Shown: piece after piece, positions 1 to 8,630 of the stretch
How the letters are laid out: each line of letters starts with the position of its first letter
Numbering within the stretch: position 1 is the stretch's first letter
Program-made: the position numbers and the translations under genes
The notes under the pieces: model-generated
What the model saw: the letters and a program-made list of their open reading frames with translations, nothing else
The model's database searches: none
Told to the model about the DNA's origin: nothing
Assembly (NCBI RefSeq): GCF_012328925.1
Contig: NZ_JAAXLS010000022.1
Span: 1 to 64,000, forward strand
Direction: 5' to 3'
Origin: Amycolatopsis acididurans
GTDB taxonomy: Bacteria > Actinomycetota > Actinomycetes > Mycobacteriales > Pseudonocardiaceae
DNA: 64,000 nucleotides

Positions 1-46
1 ACCCGGCACCACCCGCCCCAGAACAAGCCCAGAGACCACGGTCGCG

Positions 47-274
47 CGAGTCGCCCCTTCCACGCCCCCGAGTCGAGGCTTCCGGTTGCGCGAGTCGAGG
101 TTTCCATGCGCCCGAGTCGAGCTTTCCGGTGGCGCGAGTCGAGCGTTCCGCGCGCCCGCGAGTCGGGCCATCCGCGCGCCCGCGAGTTGAGGTTTCCATG
201 CGCCCGAGTGGGCCTTCCGCGCGCCCGAGTCGAGCTTTCCGTCTGCGTGCCCGAGCCTGCTCGTCCGGCTTCAT
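47..274. repeat. Forward half of a facing 22-bp repeat array
   Basis: Ten degenerate copies of a unit close to CGAGTCGAGSTTTCC plus a 7-nt variable tail. The CGAGT core starts at 47, 69, 91, 113, 135, 159, 183, 205, 226 and 252, so the period is 22 bp with small slips to 21, 24 and 26. The tail varies (GGTTGCG, ATGCGCC, GGTGGCG, CGCGCCCG) while the core is kept. No gene is credible here: because 22 is not a multiple of three, the repeats read open in several frames and give low-complexity peptides. The function is unknown to me. Confidence 0.85.
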
Positions 275-318
275 GAGTCCCGACCAGATCGCGGACCGGT
301 TCGCGGGTCTCGAGCCGA

Positions 319-609
319 ACTCGCGCACACGGAAGGCTCGACTCCCGCGACCACCGAGCCCGACTCGGGCACATGGAAAGCCCAACTCGCGGACGCGGAA
401 GGCTCGTCTCGGGCGACCAGAAAGCCCGACTCGCGCACGCGCGGGCCGCCGAAAAGCCCAACTCGGGCCACCAGAAACCTCGACTCGGGCAACCGGAAGC
501 CCCGACTCGGACGCATGGAAACCCCAACTCGCGCCACCGGAAGCCTCGACTCGGGCGACCAGAAAGCCCGACTCGCGCAACTGGAAACCCCAACTCGCGC
601 CGCCGGGGA
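319..609. repeat. Inverted half of the facing 22-bp repeat array
   Basis: The same unit in the opposite orientation. The ACTCG-type core (reverse complement of CGAGT) or a one-base variant starts at 319, 341, 363, 385, 407, 429, 461, 483, 505, 527, 549, 571 and 593, an exact 22-bp spacing apart from one 32-bp step between 429 and 461. With the forward half it makes a 560-bp inverted structure centred near 290, where about 45 bp are unique. It ends about 15 bp beyond the stop codon of the adjacent dehydrogenase gene. I see no stem-plus-spacer regularity of a CRISPR type. Confidence 0.85.
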
Positions 610-624
610 GCTGGGCTTGGGTGG

Positions 625-1623
625 TTAGGGGTGTAGGAGGATTTTTCCTGTTGGTGCTGCTGGGTCGGCGAGGGCTGACAGGGCTTGTGCGGCGTCCTCC
701 AGGACGAACTCGTGCGTGATCAGCGGTGCGGTGTCCAGCAGGCCGGCCGCGAAGGCGCGTACCGCGTGCGACCACGCCCGCGAAGGTGCGCCGAACACGG
801 TGTGCACGGTGACCGCCGACGCGACCAGGTCCGCGGGCGCCAGTGGCGTCGTCTCCGTCCCGGCAAGGCCGGTCAGCACCACGCGGCCACCCCGCCGCGC
901 CAACCGCACCGCCAGCGCACCGGTGCCCGGCGCGCCCGCGGCCTCGACCACCACGTCGAACCGCTCCGGAGCCTGCTCGGGCGAGCACAGGCGCGCCCCG
1001 TACCGCTCGGCGAGCGCGGCTCGATCCGTGCGCGGGTCGACCACGACCAGTTCGGCGGGGCTGCTCGCGGCGAGCAACTGCGTCACCAGCATCCCCAGCG
1101 TCCCGCCACCGACGACGGCCACCCGCTCGCCGGGCACCACCGCCGCCTTCAGGCTCGCCTCCGCCATGCACGCGGCCGGTTCCAGCAGCGCCGCGGCGCG
1201 CAGGTCCGCTCCCTCGGGCAGTTCGTGCAGCAACCGGGCGGGCAGGCACAGTTCGTTCGACCAGGCGCCGGGCTGGGTGAAACCCGTTTCGTCATAGGGG
1301 GCTTCGCACAGTGTGGTTTCGCCGCGGCGGCACGCGTCGCAGTGGCCGCAGTTACGAAACCCTTCCCCCACAACGGCTTTCCCGAGCAGCGATTCGTCGG
1401 CACCCTCGCCCAGCTCGACCACCGTGCCGGACCATTCGTGCCCCGGCACCACCGGATAACGCACATACGGCTCGGCGCGCGTGCCCGCGAACAGTTCGCT
1501 GTCCGACCCGCAGATGCCCGACCACGCCACGCGCACCACGGCCTCGCCGTGCCCCGGCTGCCTCGGCGCCGCCGGCGTGATCCGCAGACTGCCGGGCTGC
1601 TCGATCAGCACCGCGCGGCTCAT
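625..1623 (-). CDS. Zinc-dependent alcohol/polyol dehydrogenase family protein
   Basis: Predicted medium-chain NAD(P)-dependent dehydrogenase of 332 residues. The catalytic zinc site is visible as GICGSD (Cys near residue 38) and GHEWSG (His near 60). The structural zinc lobe has four cysteines in NCGHCDACRRGETTLC, and the Rossmann glycines are in VVGGGTLGM. The ATG at 1623 overlaps the tsaE stop as ATGA, so I prefer it to the longer open frame that runs into tsaE. It is the last gene of the alr-hydrolase-tsaE run and is followed by the repeat array. Its substrate cannot be told from sequence. In many actinobacteria tsaB follows tsaE, so this gene probably interrupts that order. Confidence 0.85.
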   Translation of the reverse strand: MSRAVLIEQPGSLRITPAAPRQPGHGEAVVRVAWSGICGSDSELFAGTRAEPYVRYPVVPGHEWSGTVVELGEGADESLLGKAVVGEGFRNCGHCDACRRGETTLCEAPYDETGFTQPGAWSNELCLPARLLHELPEGADLRAAALLEPAACMAEASLKAAVVPGERVAVVGGGTLGMLVTQLLAASSPAELVVVDPRTDRAALAERYGARLCSPEQAPERFDVVVEAAGAPGTGALAVRLARRGGRVVLTGLAGTETTPLAPADLVASAVTVHTVFGAPSRAWSHAVRAFAAGLLDTAPLITHEFVLEDAAQALSALADPAAPTGKILLHP

Positions 1624-2069
1624 ACCCGCGACTTCCACTCCCCGTGCGGTTCCAGCGTCGCGATCCGCACGTCGTCCGGGCGGCGTTCCAGGCGCACCAC
1701 CAGGAAATCGTCCGACAGCCGCTCCGCCGAACCCTCGCCCCACTCCACGACGATCGCCGAGGACTCCAGGTCGGTGTCCAGGTCCAGATCGTCGAGCTGG
1801 GCGAGGTCCCCGCCGAGCCGGTAGGCGTCCACGTGCACCAACGGCACCCCGCGCTCGCCCGCCGGATGCACCCGGGCGAGCACGAACGTCGGGGAGCTGA
1901 CCCGGCCGGACACGCCGAGCCCGGCCGCGATTCCCCTGGTCAGCACGGTCTTTCCGGCACCGAGCGGGCCGGCGAGCAACACCAGGTCACCCGCACGCAG
2001 GGTTTTCCCGAGCGACTCGCCGAAAGCGACCGTGTCCTCGGGTGTTGCCAGTATCAGTTGTTCAGCCAT
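1620..2069 (-). CDS. tsaE: TsaE, tRNA threonylcarbamoyladenosine biosynthesis ATPase
   Basis: Cytoplasmic P-loop ATPase of 149 residues that works with TsaB and TsaD to make the t6A base next to the anticodon of ANN-decoding tRNAs. The Walker A motif GPLGAGKT is at residues 34-41, followed by SSPTFVLAR, the Walker B-like HVDAYRL and the conserved VVEWGEG. The length fits the family. The start is the ATG at 2069 (MAEQLIL); the upstream extension in frame lies inside the previous gene and does not look like family sequence. The start overlaps the hydrolase stop by 16 nt and the stop overlaps the dehydrogenase start by 4 nt, so translation is probably coupled. Confidence 0.95.
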   Translation of the reverse strand: MAEQLILATPEDTVAFGESLGKTLRAGDLVLLAGPLGAGKTVLTRGIAAGLGVSGRVSSPTFVLARVHPAGERGVPLVHVDAYRLGGDLAQLDDLDLDTDLESSAIVVEWGEGSAERLSDDFLVVRLERRPDDVRIATLEPHGEWKSRV

Positions 2070-3151
2070 CGCCAGATCCGTCGCGAAGAACTCATGTCGT
2101 CCACTCCAGCACACCGTTGCAGCAAATCGATCAGGTGACTGTTGACCAGCTCGGGCTGCTCCAACTGCACCATATGTCCCGCGCCGCGCACCCGCGCCAG
2201 TTCCGCGTCCGGCAGCTCCGCCGCGATCCGCTCGGCGTGCGAGTACGGGGTGAGCCGGTCGGCGTCGCCGCCGATCACCAGCACGTGCGCGTGCTTGAGC
2301 CCGGCCAGGGCCGCGTACCGGTTGTGGCTGCCGAGCGTGTCGACGAAGTTGACCAGCCCGCGCACCGGCGTGACCGCGAGCATTTCCAGCAGGAAGTCCA
2401 CGATCTTGGGGTGCACGTCACGGGAACCGAAGGCCAGCCGCCGGACCGCGGGGCGAGTGAGCTGCCCGCCCGCCGCGCGCACGAACTCGACCAGTCCCGG
2501 CTGCCAGCCCGCGAGTCCGCCGACGCTTCGGGTCAGCGGGTTGTACTTCGACAGCAGGCTGCGCGGCAGCCCCCGGCCGCCGACCTCACCCGCCGCGGTG
2601 GCGATGAACGCGACGCCGCAGACCCGCTCGGCGAACAGCTCCGGGTTCTGCTGGGCCAGCTCCATGATCACCATGCCGCCCATCGAATGTCCCATGAGGA
2701 CGATGGGCCCGTCGGGCGCGACAGCACGCAGCACGGCGTCGAGATCCTGCGCCAGCTGCTCGATGGTGCTGGCGTCCTGGTTGGCGGGCCCGGAGGCGCC
2801 GTGCCCCCGGTGGTCGTAGTAGACCTGCCGCACGCGCGGCAGCCGCAGCGCCGAAAGGTGCTGCCGCTGGAAGTGCCAGCTGCGCTGCGACAGCGCGAAC
2901 CCGTGCACGCCCACCACGGTGAGTTCCGGTTTGCCCTCGTCGGGCAGGATTTCCGAGACGTTGAGCGGGGTGCCGTCGTCGGCCGCGACCGTGGACACCC
3001 GGTCCGGTTTCAGCTCGCCGAGCGGTCCGTCCGTGCTCAGCCCGTCGGAGAGCCTGCGTTGCTGTGCGGTGACCGCGATGGTGGCGGCGGCCGTGCCCGT
3101 GACGAGCGCGGCGGCGCCGGCGACAACGGTGAGCAGGCGGCGTGAAGCCAT
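2054..3151 (-). CDS. Alpha/beta hydrolase with N-terminal membrane anchor
   Basis: Predicted serine hydrolase of 365 residues. A hydrophobic segment near residues 6-25 suggests a membrane anchor or uncleaved signal. The fold landmarks are the oxyanion-hole region GVHGFALSQRSW, the nucleophile elbow GHSMGGM, the acid region GGDADRLTP and the histidine in GAGHMVQLE. The substrate is unknown. A GTG at 3157 (giving VIMASRR) forms GTGA with the alr stop and could be the true start instead of the ATG at 3151. A hydrolase between alr and tsaE is, as I recall, common in related genera, so it is probably a core gene here. Confidence 0.85.
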   Translation of the reverse strand: MASRRLLTVVAGAAALVTGTAAATIAVTAQQRRLSDGLSTDGPLGELKPDRVSTVAADDGTPLNVSEILPDEGKPELTVVGVHGFALSQRSWHFQRQHLSALRLPRVRQVYYDHRGHGASGPANQDASTIEQLAQDLDAVLRAVAPDGPIVLMGHSMGGMVIMELAQQNPELFAERVCGVAFIATAAGEVGGRGLPRSLLSKYNPLTRSVGGLAGWQPGLVEFVRAAGGQLTRPAVRRLAFGSRDVHPKIVDFLLEMLAVTPVRGLVNFVDTLGSHNRYAALAGLKHAHVLVIGGDADRLTPYSHAERIAAELPDAELARVRGAGHMVQLEQPELVNSHLIDLLQRCAGVDDMSSSRRIWRWLNN

Positions 3152-3153
3152 GA

Positions 3154-4275
3154 TCACGTCTCCCCCAGGTAGGCCCGCCGGACGCGGGGCCGGTACATAC
3201 CGGTGACGATCTCGTAGTCGATGGTGCCGATCGTGTCCGCCCATTCCCGCGCGGTCGGCTCGCCGCGTGTGCCCGCGCCGAACAGGATCACCTCGGCGCC
3301 GACCGGCGGTTCGTCGTCCCCGCAGTCGACTACGAGCTGGTCCATGCACACGCGCCCGGCGACCGGACGCCGTTTTCCGTGCAGCCACACGTCCATCCGC
3401 CCGGACAGCGTCCTCGGCACCCCGTCGGCGTATCCGGTGGGCACCAGCGCGAGCGTGGTGTCCCTCGGCGCGGTCCAGGTGTGTCCATATGAGACGGACT
3501 CACCGGCCTCGATCCGTTTGGTGAGCACGACCGTGGACTTGAACGTCATCGCGGGCCGGAGATCTTCGGCCTGTGGCACGGGATTGAGCCCGTACATCGC
3601 GATGCCCGGCCGCACGAGGTCGAAATGCAGATCCGGCCGCGTCAACGTCGCGGCCGAGTTCGCCAGGTGCCGCAACGGCTCCAGCCCCGCCTCGCGCGCG
3701 ATCTCGTACGCCGTGTGGAAACGGCCGGCCTGCATGTCGATCGAGGGATGCCCCGGTTCGTCGGCGCACGCGAGGTGTGACCACAGGGCCACCACCTCGA
3801 CCGCGGATTCGGCCTTGGCGGCCTTGACCAGTGCCGGCCACGCGTAGGGCGGGCATCCGTTGCGGGACAAGCCGGTATCGATCTTCAGATGCACCCTGGC
3901 CCGCTTGCCCGCCCGGTTCGCGGCAGCCGCGACCCTGGCCAGCTCGTCCGCCGAACTGACCGAGATGTCGATGTCGGCGGCGACTCCCGGGGTGAAGTCC
4001 ACATCGGGCAGATCGAGCCAGCTGAACAACCGGGCGGTGATTCCCGCGTCACGCAACGCGATCGCCTCGGCGAGCGAGCACGCACCGAGCCAGCTCGCCC
4101 CCGCCTCCAGCGCGGCACGCGCCACCGGCAGGGCGCCGTGTCCGTAACCATCGGCCTTGACCACGGCCATGGTCGAGGCACCGGACTGCGACGCCCTGCC
4201 GGCCAGCAGGCGCAGGTTGTGCCGGATCGCGTGCAGATCGACGACAACCTCGGCGCGGGAAAGATCGGGGCTCAT
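3154..4275 (-). CDS. alr: Alanine racemase
   Basis: PLP-dependent enzyme that interconverts L- and D-alanine for peptidoglycan. The PLP lysine is K40 in AVVKADGYGHG. The opposite-face tyrosine lies in SYGHTW, and the conserved VCMDQ motif is present near the C-terminal beta domain. At 373 residues it matches the family. I chose the ATG at 4275 (MSPDLSRAE); a GTG 18 bases upstream adds six residues with no clear benefit. It heads the alr, hydrolase, tsaE, dehydrogenase chain and lies 27 bp after the stop of the polyol-operon ATPase. Confidence 0.97.
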   Translation of the reverse strand: MSPDLSRAEVVVDLHAIRHNLRLLAGRASQSGASTMAVVKADGYGHGALPVARAALEAGASWLGACSLAEAIALRDAGITARLFSWLDLPDVDFTPGVAADIDISVSSADELARVAAAANRAGKRARVHLKIDTGLSRNGCPPYAWPALVKAAKAESAVEVVALWSHLACADEPGHPSIDMQAGRFHTAYEIAREAGLEPLRHLANSAATLTRPDLHFDLVRPGIAMYGLNPVPQAEDLRPAMTFKSTVVLTKRIEAGESVSYGHTWTAPRDTTLALVPTGYADGVPRTLSGRMDVWLHGKRRPVAGRVCMDQLVVDCGDDEPPVGAEVILFGAGTRGEPTAREWADTIGTIDYEIVTGMYRPRVRRAYLGET

Positions 4276-4302
4276 CGAACCCCATTTTCCCACGGATAGG
4301 TC

Positions 4303-5369
<1,067 letters not shown>

Positions 5370-5370
<1 letters not shown>

Positions 5371-6788
5371 CAGCTGTCCTCTCCTGTTGTGGTTGAAAGA
5401 TCGTGCACAAGCTCGCGGACGTCGAGGTGGCGCTGCCGCAGCTCGGCGCCGAGCGCGGCGTCGCCGGCGGGCAGGTTGAGCGCGGCGTCCTCGGACCAGG
5501 CGGGCGGGCGCGCCGCGCCGGACAATGCCCACGCGGCCTGCCGCGCCGCGCCCCGCGCCACGTGCTCCGCCGGTTCGGGGACGGTGACGGGAACGCCGAA
5601 CACGATCGGCGCGATCGCGCGGACCGCCTCGGACTGCGCGGCCCCACCGATCAGCAGCACCCGGCGGACGGTGATCCCGTGTTCCCGGACCGCGTCCAGG
5701 CCCGCGGCCAGCCCGCACAACATGCCCTCGACGGCGGCGCGAGCCAGGTTCTCCGGCGTCATGTTGGTGCGCCGCAAACCGTGCAGCGATCCGGCCGCGT
5801 CCGGCAGGTTCGGCGTGCGCTCGCCATCCAGGTAGGGCAACAGGGCGAGCCCGCCGGCACCCGGTTCCGCGGCCAGCGCGAGCCGGTCCAGCCCGGCGAG
5901 GTCGACGTCCAGCATGGCCGCGGTGGCGGTCAGCACGCGGGCGGCATTGAGCGTGCAGGCCAGCGGCAGGAAACGGCCGGTCGCGTCGGCGAACCCGGCG
6001 ACGATGCCGGTCGGATCGGCGGCCGCGGTCTCGGAGACCCCGAACACCGTGCCGCTGGTGCCCAGTGACACCACGACGTCGCCCTCGTCCAGCCCGAGCG
6101 CGAGCGCGGCGGCCATGTTGTCGCCCGTACCCGCCGACACCAGCACCCCGTCCGGCGTGCGGCCGGCGGCCTCGGCGGGCGCCAGCACACGGGGCAGCTT
6201 CGGCGTGCGGCCGCCGAAGGCCAGGCCCAGCAGGTCCTGGCGGTATTTGCCCTCGGCGGGCGAGAAGTAGCCGGTGCCGGAGGCGTCACCGCGGTCGGTC
6301 ACGGGTTCGCCGCCGCCGAGCAGTCGCCAGGTCAGCCAGTCGTGCGGCAGCAGCACGCGGGCGACCCGGTCGGCCAGTCCGGGCTCGTTGTCGGCGAACC
6401 AGCGCAGCTTGGTGACGGTGAAACTCGCCACCGGCACCGAACCGACCGCCTCCGCCCACGCGCGCGGCCCGCCCAGCTCGCCCACCAGCTGTTCGGCGGC
6501 CTTGCCCGAGCGGGTGTCGTTCCACAGCAACGCCGGCCGCACGACCTCGCCGGCGGAGTCGAGCGCGACCATGCCGTGCTGCTGACCGCCGATCCCGATG
6601 GCCCGCACGTCGTCCAGCAGCCCGGCGGTGGCCTCGGTGAACGCGTCCCACCACACCCGCGGGTCGACCTCGGTGGTGTCGGGATGCGCGGCGCGGCCGG
6701 TGCGCACGACCGCACCCGTGTCCGCGTCGACCACCACGACCTTCGTGGACTGTGTCGACGAATCGACTCCGGCGACCAGTTCCGTCAT
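5370..6788 (-). CDS. xylB: Xylulokinase (FGGY carbohydrate kinase)
   Basis: FGGY-family kinase of 472 residues expected to phosphorylate D-xylulose, the product of xylitol or arabitol oxidation. The N-terminal lobe has VDSSTQSTKVVVVD for phosphate binding and GGQQHGMV for the sugar. The second lobe has the ATP-binding SLGTSGTVF and the GGAAQSEAVR region near the C terminus. The start at 6788 overlaps the regulator stop as ATGA. Its placement between a polyol dehydrogenase and an ABC ATPase supports a polyol-to-xylulose-5-phosphate route; a closely related pentulose kinase specificity is possible. Confidence 0.9.
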
Positions 6789-7564
6789 ACCTGCTCCTTC
6801 GCGGGCTTGCTCAGCCGGACTTTCGTGTCGATGGCCGCGAGCTCGTCGCCGGGTGTCTCGTGGTCGGTGATCACCAGGTCGTAGTCGCTCACGTCGCCGT
6901 AGGCGTAGGTCGCGGTGCGGCCGAACTTCGAGTGGTCGGCGACGAGGATGTTGCGGTCGGCCACCTGCAGCGCGGCGGTCTTCAGCTCCGCGTACTCGCG
7001 CACCGGGTGGTACAGCCGCCCGAACGCGATCGCCGTCGCCGACACGAACCCGATGTCGGCGCGCATCCGGCTCAGCGCGCCGACGGTGTCCGGGCCGATG
7101 CACGAGTCGAACTCGGTGTAGCGGCCGCCGAGCATGAGCACCTCGATGTCCGGCTTGGGGCCGAGAATCCGCGCCGCCTCGAGGGAATTCGTGATCACGA
7201 CCAACGGCCCGGCAAGCCGCTGCGCGAACGGGAACAGGCTGGTCGAGTCGTCCAGGAACAGCGTCTGGCCGGGCTCGACCTCCGCGATCGCGACCTCGGC
7301 GAGCGCGTCCTTGTAGTCCTGGTTGAGCGTCTCGCGGAACCGTTTCGCGGTCTCCACGGTGAGCGCCGGGTACGCCTCGACCTTGCCGCGCAGCTTGCGG
7401 ACGAGCCGGCGTTCGGCCAGGTCGTCCAGGTCGCGGTGCATCGTCATCAGGCTCACGCCGAACCGCCCGGTGAGCTCGTCGATGCGGACCTCGCCGTGGT
7501 CGATCACGTGCCGCAGCACATCCTGGCGGCGCTGCTCGACCTCGGCGTCGGACGGCCTAGCCAT
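6785..7564 (-). CDS. DeoR-family transcriptional regulator of the polyol operon
   Basis: DNA-binding repressor of 259 residues. The N-terminal helix-turn-helix lies at about residues 23-45 (IDELTGRFGVSLMTMHRDL). It is followed by the DeoR sugar-phosphate sensor domain with DDSTSLFPFAQRL, ITNSLEAA, MLGGRY and ADHSKFG. It is sandwiched between the dehydrogenase (8-nt overlap) and xylulokinase (4-nt overlap), so it is part of the operon it most likely controls. The inducer would be a phosphorylated intermediate such as xylulose 5-phosphate, by family analogy. A candidate operator sits upstream of the operon. Confidence 0.92.
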   Translation of the reverse strand: MARPSDAEVEQRRQDVLRHVIDHGEVRIDELTGRFGVSLMTMHRDLDDLAERRLVRKLRGKVEAYPALTVETAKRFRETLNQDYKDALAEVAIAEVEPGQTLFLDDSTSLFPFAQRLAGPLVVITNSLEAARILGPKPDIEVLMLGGRYTEFDSCIGPDTVGALSRMRADIGFVSATAIAFGRLYHPVREYAELKTAALQVADRNILVADHSKFGRTATYAYGDVSDYDLVITDHETPGDELAAIDTKVRLSKPAKEQV

Positions 7565-8576
7565 GGCTGGGCAGCACCACTGCCTTGATCACGGAGTCGT
7601 CGGTGGCGGCGATGGTGAGCGCCCGTTCCACCTCGTCCAGCGAAAACCGGTGCGTGACCAGCCGGTCCAGGTCGACGGTGGCGTCCGCGGCGAGTTCGAT
7701 CGCGGTGGGCCAGGTGTTGGCGTAGCGGAAGGTGCCGGTCACCTCGATCTCGAAGTTCTGGATGTGCGCCAGCGGCAACGGGATCTCGTCGCCGCCCATC
7801 CCGACCAGCACGATCCGGCCCGCGCGGCCGACCTTGCGCATGGCCTGCTTCGCCGCGGCGGGGACGCCGGAGCATTCGAGGAGCACGTCCGGTTCGAAGT
7901 CGATGTCGTGCTGGGACACATCGACGGTCGCGCTCGCACCGAGTTCCTTCGCGACCTCGAGGCGCCGTGGGTTGACGTCGGTGACCACGACCTCGGTGGC
8001 GCCGAACGCGCGCGCCGTCTGCGTCGCGACGAGCCCGATCGGGCCCGCGCCGGTGATCAGCACGCGGCTGCCGGTGCGGACGCGGCCCTTCGTGCAGGCC
8101 CACACGCCGACCGACAGCGGTTCGAGCAGGCCGGCGGCCTCGTCGCTGAGCGCGTCCGGGATGGGGTGGGCGAAGTCCTCGCGGAGCACGACGTACTCGG
8201 CGAAGGCCCCGTCGATGGGCGGGGTGCCGAAGAACCGCATGCGGGGGCACAGGTTGTAGCGGCCGGCCTTGCACTGCGCGCAGGTGGAGCACGGCACGCC
8301 CGGTTCGAGCGCGACCCGCTGCCCGATCTCGTGACGGTCCGCGTCGCGGCCTTTCGCCACGATCACGCCGCTGGGCTCGTGTCCCAGGACGAGAGGCTGT
8401 TCGACCACGAAGTCGCCGATGCGGCCGTGCTCGTAATAGTGCACGTCGGAGCCGCAGGTGCCCACCGCGCGCACCTGGATGAGCACCTCACCCGGCCCCG
8501 GCTGCGGTACCGGACGTTCCTCGGTTCTGACGTCATGGACCCCGTACAGCACCGAAGACTTCATGGTCTGGCTCAC
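7557..8576 (-). CDS. Zinc-dependent polyol dehydrogenase (sorbitol/xylitol type)
   Basis: Medium-chain NAD-dependent dehydrogenase of 339 residues, closest in look to L-iditol/xylitol 2-dehydrogenases. The catalytic zinc Cys is in GTCGSDVHYYEHGRIGDF and the His-Glu pair in LGHEPSG. The structural zinc cysteines are in CSTCAQCKAGRYNLC. GAGPIGL is the nucleotide-binding turn and VTDVNPRR suggests NAD. It is first in the operon, so it probably starts catabolism by oxidising a polyol to a ketose for xylB. The GTG at 8576 is taken as start; the ATG at 8564 (MKSSVLYG) is a serious alternative because neither has a strong ribosome site. Confidence 0.9.
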   Translation of the reverse strand: MSQTMKSSVLYGVHDVRTEERPVPQPGPGEVLIQVRAVGTCGSDVHYYEHGRIGDFVVEQPLVLGHEPSGVIVAKGRDADRHEIGQRVALEPGVPCSTCAQCKAGRYNLCPRMRFFGTPPIDGAFAEYVVLREDFAHPIPDALSDEAAGLLEPLSVGVWACTKGRVRTGSRVLITGAGPIGLVATQTARAFGATEVVVTDVNPRRLEVAKELGASATVDVSQHDIDFEPDVLLECSGVPAAAKQAMRKVGRAGRIVLVGMGGDEIPLPLAHIQNFEIEVTGTFRYANTWPTAIELAADATVDLDRLVTHRFSLDEVERALTIAATDDSVIKAVVLPSHG

Positions 8577-8582
8577 ATCTCA

Positions 8583-8620
8583 TGTTCTTACCAGAGAAGC
8601 CAGAGCTTGTTAACAGGTAA
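8583..8620 (-). promoter_or_regulatory. Candidate operator/promoter region of the polyol operon
   Basis: The 54-bp gap between nnr and the polyol operon holds an 8-bp palindrome TGTTAACA at 8608-8615. It also holds a longer inverted pair TTACC (8588-8592) and GGTAA (8616-8620). This is the only non-coding DNA upstream of the operon and is AT-rich against its surroundings, so it is the likely site for the promoter and the DeoR regulator. I cannot assign the -35 and -10 boxes with confidence. Confidence 0.45.
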
Positions 8621-8630
8621 TTCGAGATAT

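Noticed and set aside
47..609. CRISPR array
   Set aside because: Units are 22 bp back to back with no unique spacers, they switch orientation in the middle, and no cas gene is near.
129..719. Open frames of 196, 88 and 87 aa across the repeat block
   Set aside because: They result from the 22-bp repeats and high GC, cover all frames and both strands, and give low-complexity Arg/Pro/Ser peptides with no ribosome site.
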